Under the pieces are notes generated by a model. That model saw only the letters and a list, made by a program, of their open reading frames with translations. It was not told the DNA's origin and did not search any database. From Chitinophaga flava (GTDB lineage Bacteria; Bacteroidota; Bacteroidia; Chitinophagales; Chitinophagaceae), in NCBI RefSeq assembly GCF_003308995.1, contig NZ_QFFJ01000001.1, positions 2,604,001 through 2,668,000 of the forward strand: a stretch of 64,000 nucleotides of DNA, in the 5' to 3' direction. How positions within the stretch are numbered: position 1 is the stretch's first letter; every line of letters starts with the position of its first letter. Position numbers and translations under genes: made by a program. Positions 18,831 through 27,568 of the stretch are shown here, piece after piece.

Positions 18831-20087
18831 CTAATAATTATACTTGTCTTTCCAAAGTTGTTTCAGGTGCCTTCTCAGCTCATCTTCCCGTGGGTTTTTA
18901 CCGGGATCGTACAACTTGGTGCCTTTGATAGCTTCCGGCAGGAATTCCTGTTCCACGAAATTGTTATCATAGTCATGAGCATAGCCGTAACCTTTGCTAT
19001 ATCCCATTTCCTTCATCATTTTCGTAGGTGCGTTACGTATATGCATGGGTACGGGAAGATCACCGGTTTTGGAGACTATAGACATCGCTGAGTTGATCGC
19101 CATATAAGCGGCGTTGCTCTTGGCAGAAGCAGCCAGGTAAGTCACACATTGAGACAGGATGATCCTGGATTCCGGATAACCGATCAGGTTCACTGCCTGA
19201 AAACAGCTGGTGGCCAGCAACAGCGCATTGGGATTGGCATTCCCGATATCTTCCGATGCCAGTATCACCAGACGGCGGGCGATGAACTTCACATCTTCGC
19301 CTCCTTCTATCATACGGGCCAGGTAATACACGGCTGCATTAGGATCACTGCCCCGGATGCTCTTGATAAAAGCGGAAATAATATCATAATGCTGTTCCCC
19401 GCTTTTATCGTAGATGGCTACCCGTTGTTGTGCGATGTCCATTACCCGCTGATCAGTGATCACGACCGGGTCTTCCTGGATGGTGCTCACTACCAGTTCA
19501 AAGAGGTTGAGCAGTTTACGGGCATCTCCTCCGGAGATATTAAAGAGGGCGGTGGTTTCCTTTAATTCGATATTTTTTGTTTTCAGCCACTCATCCCTTT
19601 CCATGGCCTGCCGGAGCAGCTCCATCAGTTCTTCAGGCCCCAATGGCTTCAGTACATACACCTGGCTACGCGATAATACCGCGGCATTTACCTCGAAAGA
19701 GGGGTTTTCGGTGGTAGCCCCTATCAGGGTAATAATCCCCTTTTCTACGGCCCCTAAAAGGGCATCCTGCTGAGATTTGTTGAAGCGGTGGATCTCGTCT
19801 ATAAAAAGTACGGCATGACGCTGGCGCCGGGCTAGTTCAATGACTTCCCGTACTTCCTTTACCCCTGCTGAAATAGCACTGAGGGTATAAAAAGGCACCT
19901 GTAACGTATGGGCAATGATATTGGCGATAGTGGTTTTTCCTACGCCCGGAGGGCCCCACAGTATCATGGAAGGTATCTTCCCCTGCTGGATGGCTTTTCG
20001 AAGGATACTGTCCTTGCCGGTAAGGTGTTCCTGCCCCACCAGTTCATCTAACGTCACAGGCCTTAACCGTTCTGCTAATGGCTGCAT
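18831..20087 (-). CDS. rarA: replication-associated recombination ATPase RarA (MgsA)
   Basis: The 418-residue protein is a clamp-loader-like AAA+ ATPase acting at stalled replication forks. It begins with the family signature PLAERLRPVTLDELVGQEHL. Walker A is GPPGVGKTT and Walker B is FIDEIHRFNKSQQDALL; the sensor region TLIGATTENPSFEVNAALLS-like is present. The C-terminal tetramerisation domain contains IRGSDPNAAVYYLARMIEGGEDVKF. It is the last gene of a minus-strand run in which a small membrane protein and a truncated haemoglobin precede it with gaps of 6 and 22 bases. Confidence 0.96.
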   Translation of the reverse strand: MQPLAERLRPVTLDELVGQEHLTGKDSILRKAIQQGKIPSMILWGPPGVGKTTIANIIAHTLQVPFYTLSAISAGVKEVREVIELARRQRHAVLFIDEIHRFNKSQQDALLGAVEKGIITLIGATTENPSFEVNAAVLSRSQVYVLKPLGPEELMELLRQAMERDEWLKTKNIELKETTALFNISGGDARKLLNLFELVVSTIQEDPVVITDQRVMDIAQQRVAIYDKSGEQHYDIISAFIKSIRGSDPNAAVYYLARMIEGGEDVKFIARRLVILASEDIGNANPNALLLATSCFQAVNLIGYPESRIILSQCVTYLAASAKSNAAYMAINSAMSIVSKTGDLPVPMHIRNAPTKMMKEMGYSKGYGYAHDYDNNFVEQEFLPEAIKGTKLYDPGKNPREDELRRHLKQLWKDKYNY

Positions 20088-20109
20088 ACACTTGGATTAT
20101 AAATGGATG

Positions 20110-20502
20110 TTATAGTTTGGGATGATTGATCTGCTGCATTTTGAACTGCATAATATCCCTGATGGAACGGGCACGGCTGATAGCCAGATCTGCCTTTTCA
20201 CCGGTGAATAGTTCGGTTACCGTACCTTCAAACAACAACAGCCAGCGGTCAAAATGCAACGACTCCAGCGGTACCCGCTGATTCAGTGCAAAATGCGGTG
20301 CCATGGCATTTCTGCCGTAATTGGTACTGTTCAGTAACAACTGTTCCCAGAAATCATACATCACCGGCAGATGGGTGTCCCAGTTGACCCGTGCAATCTC
20401 GTTGAAGATATGGCCAATAACATCGTCTTCCTTCACTTTATCATAAAAGCTGTTGATCAACAGCATAATATCATCACGGTGAGTTATCTGCTTTTTCTCC
20501 AT
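20110..20502 (-). CDS. group III truncated haemoglobin
   Basis: The 130-residue soluble protein matches group III truncated haemoglobins: an N-terminal INSFYDKVKEDDVIGHIF helix, WDTHLPVMYDFWEQLLL, and LHFDRWLLLFEGTV, where the His of LHFDRW is the likely proximal haem ligand. Such globins bind O2 or NO in low-oxygen respiration or NO detoxification; the actual ligand here is unknown. It is packed between a small membrane protein gene (6 bases upstream) and rarA (22 bases downstream), so it is probably cotranscribed with both. Confidence 0.9.
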   Translation of the reverse strand: MEKKQITHRDDIMLLINSFYDKVKEDDVIGHIFNEIARVNWDTHLPVMYDFWEQLLLNSTNYGRNAMAPHFALNQRVPLESLHFDRWLLLFEGTVTELFTGEKADLAISRARSIRDIMQFKMQQINHPKL

Positions 20503-20508
20503 ACAATA

Positions 20509-20994
20509 TTATTCAGGATGCTTGTCCTCATTCCGGCGTGTCCACTCCCGCAGGAACCGGAAAGACAGGTTGGCATTAAAGGTTAAAATAAAACTAATGA
20601 TCAGAAATACAACACTCATCGGTGTCAGTACACTGGCGTTGTCTGCTCCCAGCTGCTGGGCCACTTCCTTTTTCATTTCCGGTGGCAGCGCCAGTAATCC
20701 CAGCCCTCCCATAAACAATAATGCGCCAAAGAGGATAGTGATCACACCCATAATACGGATACCAGTGGGTGTATTCTCTTTCAAAGGTACTTCAGGCAAT
20801 ATCAGACTCCGCTGAAGATATAATGACAAAACGCTATGGATAAAACATGCACCCCAAATCATTACAGACAACAGCATCATAGGATTAGCCCCTGATGACA
20901 GCGCCATAAACAAGCCCAGAAAAGTAAAAAGACCCGTAATCATCAGGGAAAGAGCAGTAAAAATCCTGTATAATTTAAACATCAAACTCATCAA
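20509..20994 (-). CDS. small four-helix membrane protein, unknown function
   Basis: This 161-residue protein shows four hydrophobic helices (about 10-32, 40-62, 80-105 and 122-145) and a charged C-terminus (EWTRRNEDKHPE). I do not recognise the family. A second ATG three bases in could also be the start. It is the first gene of the tight minus-strand run with the truncated haemoglobin and rarA, so a link with oxygen or respiratory physiology is possible but only inferred from position. Confidence 0.75.
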   Translation of the reverse strand: MMSLMFKLYRIFTALSLMITGLFTFLGLFMALSSGANPMMLLSVMIWGACFIHSVLSLYLQRSLILPEVPLKENTPTGIRIMGVITILFGALLFMGGLGLLALPPEMKKEVAQQLGADNASVLTPMSVVFLIISFILTFNANLSFRFLREWTRRNEDKHPE

Positions 20995-21148
20995 AAAAGC
21001 GTTTTTAACGACACAAACCTACCTAATTTATTCAGAAAATCAGGTATCTTATCAAGCATACATTTACCCGGCCCTTGCCGTTCATATAAAAGCCTTGATT
21101 TTTGCTTCCCTCTTTTCCATAACTTTAAACACTAAACCTGTTTTACAT

Positions 21149-23209
21149 ATGAATAAAAACAATACGGTAAAACTACCGTTACTGGCTGCCATGGTTACGT
21201 TTGCGGCCTGTGGCACCAACACCTCCACCAAACAGCAGGAGACTGCAGATACGACCAAAGTCCCCGCATTTAACGTAGCCGATATCGACACTGCTTACAA
21301 AGCTTGCGACGATTTCGACAATTACGCCAACGGCAACTGGAAAAAAAACAACCCCATCCCATCTACAGAAAGCCGTTGGGGTGCTTTCAACATCCTTGAT
21401 AAACAAAACAAGGAAGTACGCCTCAAAGGAATCATTACCGAAATCACCGGTAAAAAAGAACTGAAAAAAGGTACCGAAGAGCAACAGATCGCAGACTACT
21501 ACACCTCTTTCCTGGATACTGCCACCATCGAAAAACGCGGCATTACTCCACTGAAACCTTACCTGGACAAAATCGACGGCATTAAAACACTGGCTGACTG
21601 GGCCGCTGTTACCGGTGAACTCCAGAAATTAGGCGTGTCCACCTTTACTGGATTCGGCGCTGAAGCAGACGCCAAAAACAGTAAAATGAATGTCCTCTAT
21701 CAGGCACAGAGCGGCCTCAGCCTCGGTGAAAGAAGCTACTACGAAAGACCGGATTCTGCCACTAAAAATGTGCGCAACGAATTCGTCAACCACGTAGATA
21801 AAATGTTCAGCCTCGCCGGTTTCCCTGATGTTAAACCAGGTACCACCGTACTCGGCCTCGAAACACAACTGGCCCTAATACAGCTCTCTAACGTAGAACT
21901 CCGCGACCCGGTTAAAACCTACAACCGCTCCGGATATGGCGAACTGAGAACACTCGCCCCTGACTTCGACTGGGACGCCTTCACAAAAAAACAGGATATC
22001 AAAGCAGATACCGTTATTCTCCAGAATAAGGAATATCTGACCAACGCCAATAAATTGCTGAAAGCAACGCCTATCGATGTATTGAAAACATACACCAAAT
22101 GGCAGCTGCTCACCAGCTTCGCAGGATACCTGCCCAAAGCTTTCGATGAAGAAAACTTCCACTTCTTCGGTACTGTCATGACCGGTAAAAAAGCGCAGAA
22201 AACCCGCACCGAAAGAGCCATCCGCTCTACCGACATGAAATTGGGCATGCCGCTGGGTAAACTGTTCGCTAAAAAGTATTTCCCTGAAAGCAGCAAGGAG
22301 AAAGTATCCCAGATGATCGAAAACGTACGTAAAGTATACGGCGAAAGAATCGACAAACTCACCTGGATGAGCGACTCCACCAAACAAATGGCGCACAAAA
22401 AACTGGCCTCCTTTACCTACAAAATCGGTTACCCCGACAAATGGAAAGACTATTCCTCTATCCAAATCGATAAAGGAACACTGCTGGAAAATGCTGTATC
22501 TGCCATGCTGTGGGAACACAAGGATAATATCGACAAAATCGGTAAGCCTGTGGATAGAAGCGAATGGGGCATGACACCTCAAACCGTAAACGCTTATTAC
22601 AACCCGCTCAACAACGAAGTAGTATTCCCTGCCGGTATCCTCCAGCCTCCTTTCTACAACCCGAATGCTGACGACGCAATCAACTACGGTGGTATCATCG
22701 CTGTAATCGGTCACGAATTCACCCACGGCTTCGACGACCAGGGCTCTCAATTCGATGCAGAAGGTAACCTGAAAAACTGGTGGACTAAAACTGACCGCGA
22801 AAACTTCGACAAACTCACCAAACGTTATGTCAAGTACTTCAGTGGCATCGAAGTACTGCCTGGATTCAAAATCAATGGCAGCCTCACCATCGGTGAAAAC
22901 GTTGCTGACCTCGGCGGTATGACCCTTGCTTACTACGCACTGAAAAAATCCTTCGAAGGTAAAGAGGAACCCAAACCAATTGATGGATTCACATGGCAAC
23001 AACGCTTCTTCCTCGGATGGGCCCAGGTATGGCACGGCAACATTACCGACGCCGCCCTGCGCCAGCAAATACAAATAGATCCTCACTCTCCTGCAAGAGA
23101 CCGCATCAACGGCCCGCTGCCTCACCTGAAAGAATTCCAGGATGCATGGGGCTGCAAAGCTGGCGATAAAATGGTATTGCCTGATGCAGAAAGAGTAACC
23201 ATCTGGTAA
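21149..23209 (+). CDS. M13 family metallopeptidase lipoprotein (neprilysin/PepO-like)
   Basis: The 686-residue zinc endopeptidase has a lipobox FAAC (Cys21). Zinc ligands are in VIGHEFTHGFDDQG (His522, His526) and in GENVADLGG, whose Glu is the third ligand. The N-terminal M13 domain begins with CDDFDNYANGNWKKNNPIP, and the typical NAYYNPLNNEVVFPAGILQPPF is present. It probably degrades peptides at the periplasmic face. I chose the ATG at 21149 rather than the first in-frame ATG at 21095, because the signal peptide starts there and the extra 18 residues would bury it. A GC-rich terminator follows. Confidence 0.95.
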   Translation: MNKNNTVKLPLLAAMVTFAACGTNTSTKQQETADTTKVPAFNVADIDTAYKACDDFDNYANGNWKKNNPIPSTESRWGAFNILDKQNKEVRLKGIITEITGKKELKKGTEEQQIADYYTSFLDTATIEKRGITPLKPYLDKIDGIKTLADWAAVTGELQKLGVSTFTGFGAEADAKNSKMNVLYQAQSGLSLGERSYYERPDSATKNVRNEFVNHVDKMFSLAGFPDVKPGTTVLGLETQLALIQLSNVELRDPVKTYNRSGYGELRTLAPDFDWDAFTKKQDIKADTVILQNKEYLTNANKLLKATPIDVLKTYTKWQLLTSFAGYLPKAFDEENFHFFGTVMTGKKAQKTRTERAIRSTDMKLGMPLGKLFAKKYFPESSKEKVSQMIENVRKVYGERIDKLTWMSDSTKQMAHKKLASFTYKIGYPDKWKDYSSIQIDKGTLLENAVSAMLWEHKDNIDKIGKPVDRSEWGMTPQTVNAYYNPLNNEVVFPAGILQPPFYNPNADDAINYGGIIAVIGHEFTHGFDDQGSQFDAEGNLKNWWTKTDRENFDKLTKRYVKYFSGIEVLPGFKINGSLTIGENVADLGGMTLAYYALKKSFEGKEEPKPIDGFTWQQRFFLGWAQVWHGNITDAALRQQIQIDPHSPARDRINGPLPHLKEFQDAWGCKAGDKMVLPDAERVTIW

Positions 23210-23281
23210 CTGTGATATAAAATAATGAAGATGATTCTCCTGATGCGCGAAGACTTGTGAGGAGATTTTATCAAAAGATTT

Positions 23282-23323
23282 AAAAGCCGGCGCCCACTGA
23301 TATCAGTGGGCGCCGGCTTTTTG
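23282..23323 (+). terminator. intrinsic terminator after the M13 peptidase gene
   Basis: The stem aaaagccggcgcccactga / tcagtgggcgccggctttt is perfect and ends in a T-run. It is the strongest hairpin in the window by length and GC content. Confidence 0.93.
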
Positions 23324-23396
23324 TCAAATATGATTTATATCAGTTTTATTAAATTCATTCAATGTTTTATAATGAAAATATCTATTTTTGCTGCGC

Positions 23397-23768
23397 GTGA
23401 AAAAACTCTCCTGCATATTATTGTGTTTGATCATCCTGATGCAAAACTTTGGCACAGCTATCGTGTTTATCAGCTATAAGATAAACCAGGCTTATATTGC
23501 AGCCAATCTTTGCGAAAACAGGAACAACCCCGGTATGCATTGTAACGGTAAATGTCAGTTGCGCAAACAACTACTACGTGAACAACAACAGGAACAGAAA
23601 AATCCTTACGCACAAAAAGAGAATAAGGAGATAACCCTTTTCTGCGAACAATACACCTTTTCCAGCGAAGCCCCCTGCTTTCATCTCTCCACAAAACTTA
23701 CCGCATTTTATCTTATAAAACCCACCCACAGCCCATCCAACAGCATATTCCATCCACCGCTCTGTTAA
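23397..23768 (+). CDS. small Cys-motif membrane-associated protein, unknown function
   Basis: The 123-residue protein has an N-terminal hydrophobic helix (KKLSCILLCLIILMQNFGTAIV) and then a C-x10-C-x3-C cluster (NLCENRNNPGMHCNGKCQL), a motif I know from uncharacterised Bacteroidota proteins often seen near metal-related genes. The C-terminal third has two more cysteines and no recognised fold. I start it at the GTG at 23397 (VKKLSC); a TTG at 23388 is possible. A TATTTTTG box ends only 7 bases before that GTG, so transcription may begin almost at the start codon. It heads the metal locus that follows after 163 bases. Confidence 0.6.
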   Translation: MKKLSCILLCLIILMQNFGTAIVFISYKINQAYIAANLCENRNNPGMHCNGKCQLRKQLLREQQQEQKNPYAQKENKEITLFCEQYTFSSEAPCFHLSTKLTAFYLIKPTHSPSNSIFHPPLC

Positions 23769-23931
23769 GCTGTCTGTGTTATTTACTGTAGTTAAATTCA
23801 CTACCTGATCACATCAGGAATCCTGCCTTTTTTCCATTATTCATTATTACGCCATGCGTAATAGCAATGCCCATGCTTTTTATTGCAGCACAGGCAACAG
23901 GCTGTCGTCATGCGTAATCCAAACCCTTGAA

Positions 23932-24840
23932 ATGAAAAAGTTATTTTTCATCATGGCCATTCTTATGCCTGTATCCATCATGGCCTGCGATATCTGCGGA
24001 TGCTCTGCCAGCGGCTACCAGCTGGGAATACTGCCGCAATATCACAAAAACTTTATCGGCCTGCGTTATGGTTATCGTCAGTTCAGATCTACCCATCCTA
24101 CAGAGCTGGGCAACACCATGAATCATGAATCAAGAGAGTATTATCATACCACTGAACTATGGGGTAGATGGTATGCTACCAAAAGATTACAGCTGTTTGC
24201 CTTTGTCCCTTATCAATACTTTAAACGGGAAGAAGGAAAAAGCATCACCACCGTTTCTGGTCTGGGAGATATTACCCTGATGGCCAACTATACACTCATC
24301 GATAACAACTGGAACCTCGGTAAAAAGTGGCACCATGTGTTTCAGGCAGGTGGCGGTATCAAGCTTCCTACCGGCAAAACAGGCATCCCTGATGAAGGTG
24401 GCAATATCTATCAGAACTTCCAGCCAGGAAGCCGTAGTACCGACTTTGTGGTGAATGCTGTGTATACACTGCGTCGCAGCAAATGGGGTATTAATACAGA
24501 TGCCAGCTATCGTATTAATACCAACAACAAAGAAGATTACCGCTTTGGCAATCGCTTCAATACATCACTGCGTGGCTTCATGTACCAGCCGCTCAGCAAA
24601 ACAGTAGCCCTGCAACCCTATGCGGGTCTGATGTATGAACATGCTGCCGGCGACCATCAGCAACAAAAAACCAAGGAATATACCGGTGGCGACATGTTGC
24701 ATACCAGCATCGGCGCTGATGTATATTTCAAACGTTTCTCTGCAGGCGTACAGGCTCAACTGCCCGTATATCAGCACCTGTCTGATGGTTATAATAAAAC
24801 ATATGCCCGGTTATCTGCTACCGTTAATTTCTTCTTCTAA
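23932..24840 (+). CDS. predicted outer-membrane beta-barrel protein with N-terminal CDICGC motif
   Basis: The 302-residue protein has a signal peptide (about 1-18, ending SIMA), then CDICGCSASGYQLG, a Cys motif that lies at or next to the predicted cleavage site and could bind metal. The rest is beta-rich with aromatic alternation and the closing ARLSATVNFFF expected of an outer-membrane barrel; it resembles proteins annotated as transporter or MetA-pathway-like. I start at the MKKLFF methionine (23932) because the upstream in-frame extension to 23854 is not a signal peptide. It is 9 bases from the MbnP-like gene, so the two are cotranscribed. A role in metal handling is inferred from this context. 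Confidence 0.8.
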   Translation: MKKLFFIMAILMPVSIMACDICGCSASGYQLGILPQYHKNFIGLRYGYRQFRSTHPTELGNTMNHESREYYHTTELWGRWYATKRLQLFAFVPYQYFKREEGKSITTVSGLGDITLMANYTLIDNNWNLGKKWHHVFQAGGGIKLPTGKTGIPDEGGNIYQNFQPGSRSTDFVVNAVYTLRRSKWGINTDASYRINTNNKEDYRFGNRFNTSLRGFMYQPLSKTVALQPYAGLMYEHAAGDHQQQKTKEYTGGDMLHTSIGADVYFKRFSAGVQAQLPVYQHLSDGYNKTYARLSATVNFFF

Positions 24841-24849
24841 AAAAATCAC

Positions 24850-25659
24850 ATGAAAAATTCTATTATACTCTTTGCGCTCGTTACCGTATTCACATCCTGC
24901 TCCAAAGACAAAACCACTCCCGCTGCTGATCCAAACGAAAAAGGAACCGTAGTGCTGGAATTCGATAACCGCGCAGGATCAGACGACCTGATATTAGATA
25001 ACCAGCAATACCGCAATGCTGCCGGCGAATCACTTACCATCAGTAAGTTTAATTATTTCGTCAGCAATTTCAGGTTTATAACTGCCAGCGGACAGGTATA
25101 TACCGTACCACAGGATAGCTGCTATTTTATCATCCGTGAAGAAGATAAAACCACCGCTTTCCATACCCTCTACAACATACCTGCCGGAGACTATACACAG
25201 GTCAAATTTATGATCGGAGTAGACAGTGCCCGCAATACTATGGACATCAGCAAACGCCAGGGATCGCTTGATCCTGCGGAAGGTGCAACCGGTATGTACT
25301 GGAGCTGGAACAGCGGATATATCTTCGTTAAACTGGAAGGTAGCTCACCCGTTTCCTCTGATCCGCAGAAACTTTTCCGCTATCATATCGGCCTCTACGG
25401 CGGTGGATTTAACAACGGTCCGCGTACCATCAACAACACCAGGGAAGTAACCCTCACCATTCCAAACAACGGTAAAGCCATTGTCCGTCGCGACCGCAGG
25501 GCACAAATACATTTTTTTGCTGATGCATTAAAATTACTGAATGGCACTACCAACGTGAGTATTGCTACCAATCCGGATGTAATGGTTTCGCCATTTTCAG
25601 AGAAAATCGCGGATAATTACACACAAATGTTTAACATTGACCACGTGCATAACGAATAA
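24850..25659 (+). CDS. MbnP-like metal-binding lipoprotein
   Basis: The 269-residue lipoprotein (lipobox FTSC, Cys17) fits the MbnP family: SKFNYFVSNFRF, IPAGDYTQVKFMIGVD, the hallmark GMYWSWNSGYIFVKLEG, and the end QMFNIDHVHN. MbnP proteins bind copper, and in studied cases a tryptophan is oxidised to kynurenine by the partner dihaem enzyme MbnH; the YWSW tryptophans are candidates. Two genes downstream is an MbnH/MauG-like enzyme, which supports the assignment. No methanobactin genes are present, so the name reflects family and not pathway. Confidence 0.82.
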   Translation: MKNSIILFALVTVFTSCSKDKTTPAADPNEKGTVVLEFDNRAGSDDLILDNQQYRNAAGESLTISKFNYFVSNFRFITASGQVYTVPQDSCYFIIREEDKTTAFHTLYNIPAGDYTQVKFMIGVDSARNTMDISKRQGSLDPAEGATGMYWSWNSGYIFVKLEGSSPVSSDPQKLFRYHIGLYGGGFNNGPRTINNTREVTLTIPNNGKAIVRRDRRAQIHFFADALKLLNGTTNVSIATNPDVMVSPFSEKIADNYTQMFNIDHVHNE

Positions 25660-25676
25660 TTTTAATGACACCTATC

Positions 25677-25958
25677 ATGAAACAAGTAATCTTAGCCTGT
25701 AGCATCGTGCTGGCAATCGCCTGCAATCAGAACAATAAGCCCGCTGAAAAGACCCATGCACCCATGCCTGAGCCACCTGCCATGGCAGAAGCAGCCACCA
25801 GCGATAAATGGCCTGACCCTGTATGCAGAATGCCTTACGACACCAGCTACAAAGAGTGGGCTGTTTACCAGAAAGACACTGTTCATTTCTGTTCTATTAC
25901 CTGCAAGGAAATCTTCCAGAAAGCGCCGGAGAAATACATGGCTAAGCTGAAAAAGTAA
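25677..25958 (+). CDS. YHS-domain lipoprotein
   Basis: The 93-residue lipoprotein (lipobox LAIAC, Cys16) carries a YHS domain: WPDPVCRMPYDTSYKEWAVYQ followed by HFCSITCKEIFQKAPEKY. YHS domains are small metal-associated modules found on copper ATPases and in metal-handling proteins. I start at MKQVIL (25677), since the four upstream residues MTPI precede the real signal. It lies 17 bases after the MbnP-like gene and 25 before the dihaem enzyme gene, so it belongs to the same operon and may help pass metal between partners. Confidence 0.82.
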   Translation: MKQVILACSIVLAIACNQNNKPAEKTHAPMPEPPAMAEAATSDKWPDPVCRMPYDTSYKEWAVYQKDTVHFCSITCKEIFQKAPEKYMAKLKK

Positions 25959-25983
25959 GTATTCCTTATTTAACTATTCGTTT

Positions 25984-27054
25984 ATGCATCATCGTTACTG
26001 GTGGTGCAAGGGGATGTTATTGCCCTTGCTCACCATCCTTATCATATCTGCCTGCCACAAAAAAGACGATCCCGTCGTTGTGGAGAAACAGGAAACCATT
26101 GCTTTCGTAAAACCGGCCAACTTCCCGGAACCCACCTACCGCCTGGCCGACAACCCGGTGACTACAGATGGCTTTGCCCTGGGGAAAGTATTGTTTTATG
26201 ATGGCCTCCTCAGCCGCGATGGCACTATCAGCTGTGCCAGTTGCCATATACAGGCTAATGCCTTCACCCATCATGGACACGATGTCAGTCACGGTATCGA
26301 CGACCGCCTCGGAACACGCAACTCTCCGCCCATACAAAACCTCGCATGGTCTACCTCCTTCTTCTGGGACGGAGGTGTACATGACCTCGATTTACAGCCC
26401 ATTGCCCCGATAGAAAATCCGGTGGAAATGGATGACAAAATGAATAATGTAGTCGACAAACTACAACGCAATAACCGCTACCAGCAGCTATTTGAAAAAG
26501 CCTTCGGTTCTCCGGGCATCAATAGTACCCGTATGCTGAAAGCATTGTCACAGTTCATGGTTGTACTGGTGAGTGCAGATGCTAAATACGACCGCTACAT
26601 TGCCGGAAAAGAATCTTTCAGCGATGCAGAAAAAAGAGGGTTGGCCCTTTTTGAACAACAGTGTGCTAGTTGCCACCGGCCACCACTGTTCACAGACAAC
26701 AGCTTCCGCAACAACGGGGTAGCTCCCCGGCCATTCGGCACTGACTACGGACGTTATATGATCACCTTGCGGGAAGATGATAAACTCAAATTTAAAGTGC
26801 CTTCCCTGCGCAATATAGCCCTCACCGCACCCTACATGCATGATGGACGCTTCGGCAGCCTGGAGAGTGTATTAAATCACTACGACAACGGCTTCTATAA
26901 CTCCCCGACACTGGACCCTGCCTTTAAAAACGGACTTACGCTCAGCGCCGATGATAAACAGGACCTGATCGCCTTTCTCAAAACACTGAGTGATAAAGGC
27001 TTTATAACAGATCCCCGATTTGCGCCACCACCGGGGTTTGTACAGGGTAATTAA
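25984..27054 (+). CDS. dihaem cytochrome c peroxidase family lipoprotein, MbnH/MauG-like
   Basis: The 356-residue lipoprotein (lipobox ISAC, Cys24) has two c-type haem sites, CASCH at 84-88 and CASCH at 227-231, plus the family segments LGTRNSPPIQNLAWSTSFFWDG and APYMHDGRFGSLESVLNHYDNG. Dihaem enzymes of this family reduce peroxide or oxidise tryptophans of a partner protein, as MauG and MbnH do. The MbnP-like lipoprotein encoded two genes upstream suggests an MbnH role. The surface or periplasmic location matches its partner. A terminator follows. Confidence 0.9.
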   Translation: MHHRYWWCKGMLLPLLTILIISACHKKDDPVVVEKQETIAFVKPANFPEPTYRLADNPVTTDGFALGKVLFYDGLLSRDGTISCASCHIQANAFTHHGHDVSHGIDDRLGTRNSPPIQNLAWSTSFFWDGGVHDLDLQPIAPIENPVEMDDKMNNVVDKLQRNNRYQQLFEKAFGSPGINSTRMLKALSQFMVVLVSADAKYDRYIAGKESFSDAEKRGLALFEQQCASCHRPPLFTDNSFRNNGVAPRPFGTDYGRYMITLREDDKLKFKVPSLRNIALTAPYMHDGRFGSLESVLNHYDNGFYNSPTLDPAFKNGLTLSADDKQDLIAFLKTLSDKGFITDPRFAPPPGFVQGN

Positions 27055-27088
27055 ACAGGCCTTAAATAAGCCGACAATTTATAAAACA

Positions 27089-27126
27089 GATCCCGGTTGC
27101 CACTGGTGGCCGGGATTTTCGTTTTT
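27089..27126 (+). terminator. intrinsic terminator of the metal locus
   Basis: gatcccggttgcca and tggccgggat form a stem with inner GCCA/TGGC pairing, followed by a T-rich stretch (ttttcgttttt). It closes the five-gene run. Confidence 0.8.
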
Positions 27127-27168
27127 CGGGCGAGATAGTCTTTTTATATTTTATGCCTCTTACTAAAA

Positions 27169-27486
27169 CTACATCAGTTTTTGGGCAAACACCCTGAGCG
27201 ATGCCAGTACAGGTTTTACCAACTCTCCCTTTGGAGAGATCGTATATTCCACTCTCAGCGGCTTAACAACCGCCACCTTTCTGGTGATCAAACCATCATC
27301 TTCCAATTCCTGTAATATATCTGTCAGCACTTTGGGAGATATACCGCTTACACTTCGCTCCAGCTCTTTAAACCGGTACGTCCGTTCACATAAAAAGTTT
27401 AAAACCGTCACCTTCCACTTGCCACCTATTACGTTGATTGCGCAAACAATAGGACATTCTTCCAGCTGATCACTTTTGTTTTCCAT
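27169..27486 (-). CDS. HxlR family transcriptional regulator
   Basis: The 105-residue winged-helix protein shows the HxlR pattern: ECPIVCAINVIGGKWKVTVLNFL, YRFKELERSVSGISPKVLTDILQELEDDGLI, and the wing RVEYTISPKGELV. A cysteine just before helix 1 (Cys11, ECPI) is typical of redox- or electrophile-sensing members. It is divergent from the Gfo/Idh/MocA gene with only 82 bases between the start codons. That gap contains aacta-type repeats (aactacttgttcaactaaac), a plausible operator, so it likely controls that gene and itself. Confidence 0.9.
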   Translation of the reverse strand: MENKSDQLEECPIVCAINVIGGKWKVTVLNFLCERTYRFKELERSVSGISPKVLTDILQELEDDGLITRKVAVVKPLRVEYTISPKGELVKPVLASLRVFAQKLM

Positions 27487-27568
27487 ATCTGCTTACCTTT
27501 TTGTAACTACTTGTTCAACTAAACTAAGGTAGAGAAATTTGCTGAACACAAAACGAAGTGTCAACGAT

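Noticed and set aside
23383..23396. Leaderless transcription of the Cys-motif gene
   Set aside because: The TATTTTTG box would place the transcription start at the GTG, but leaderless mRNAs are uncommon in this phylum and the octamer is frequent in AT-rich DNA. I do not claim it.
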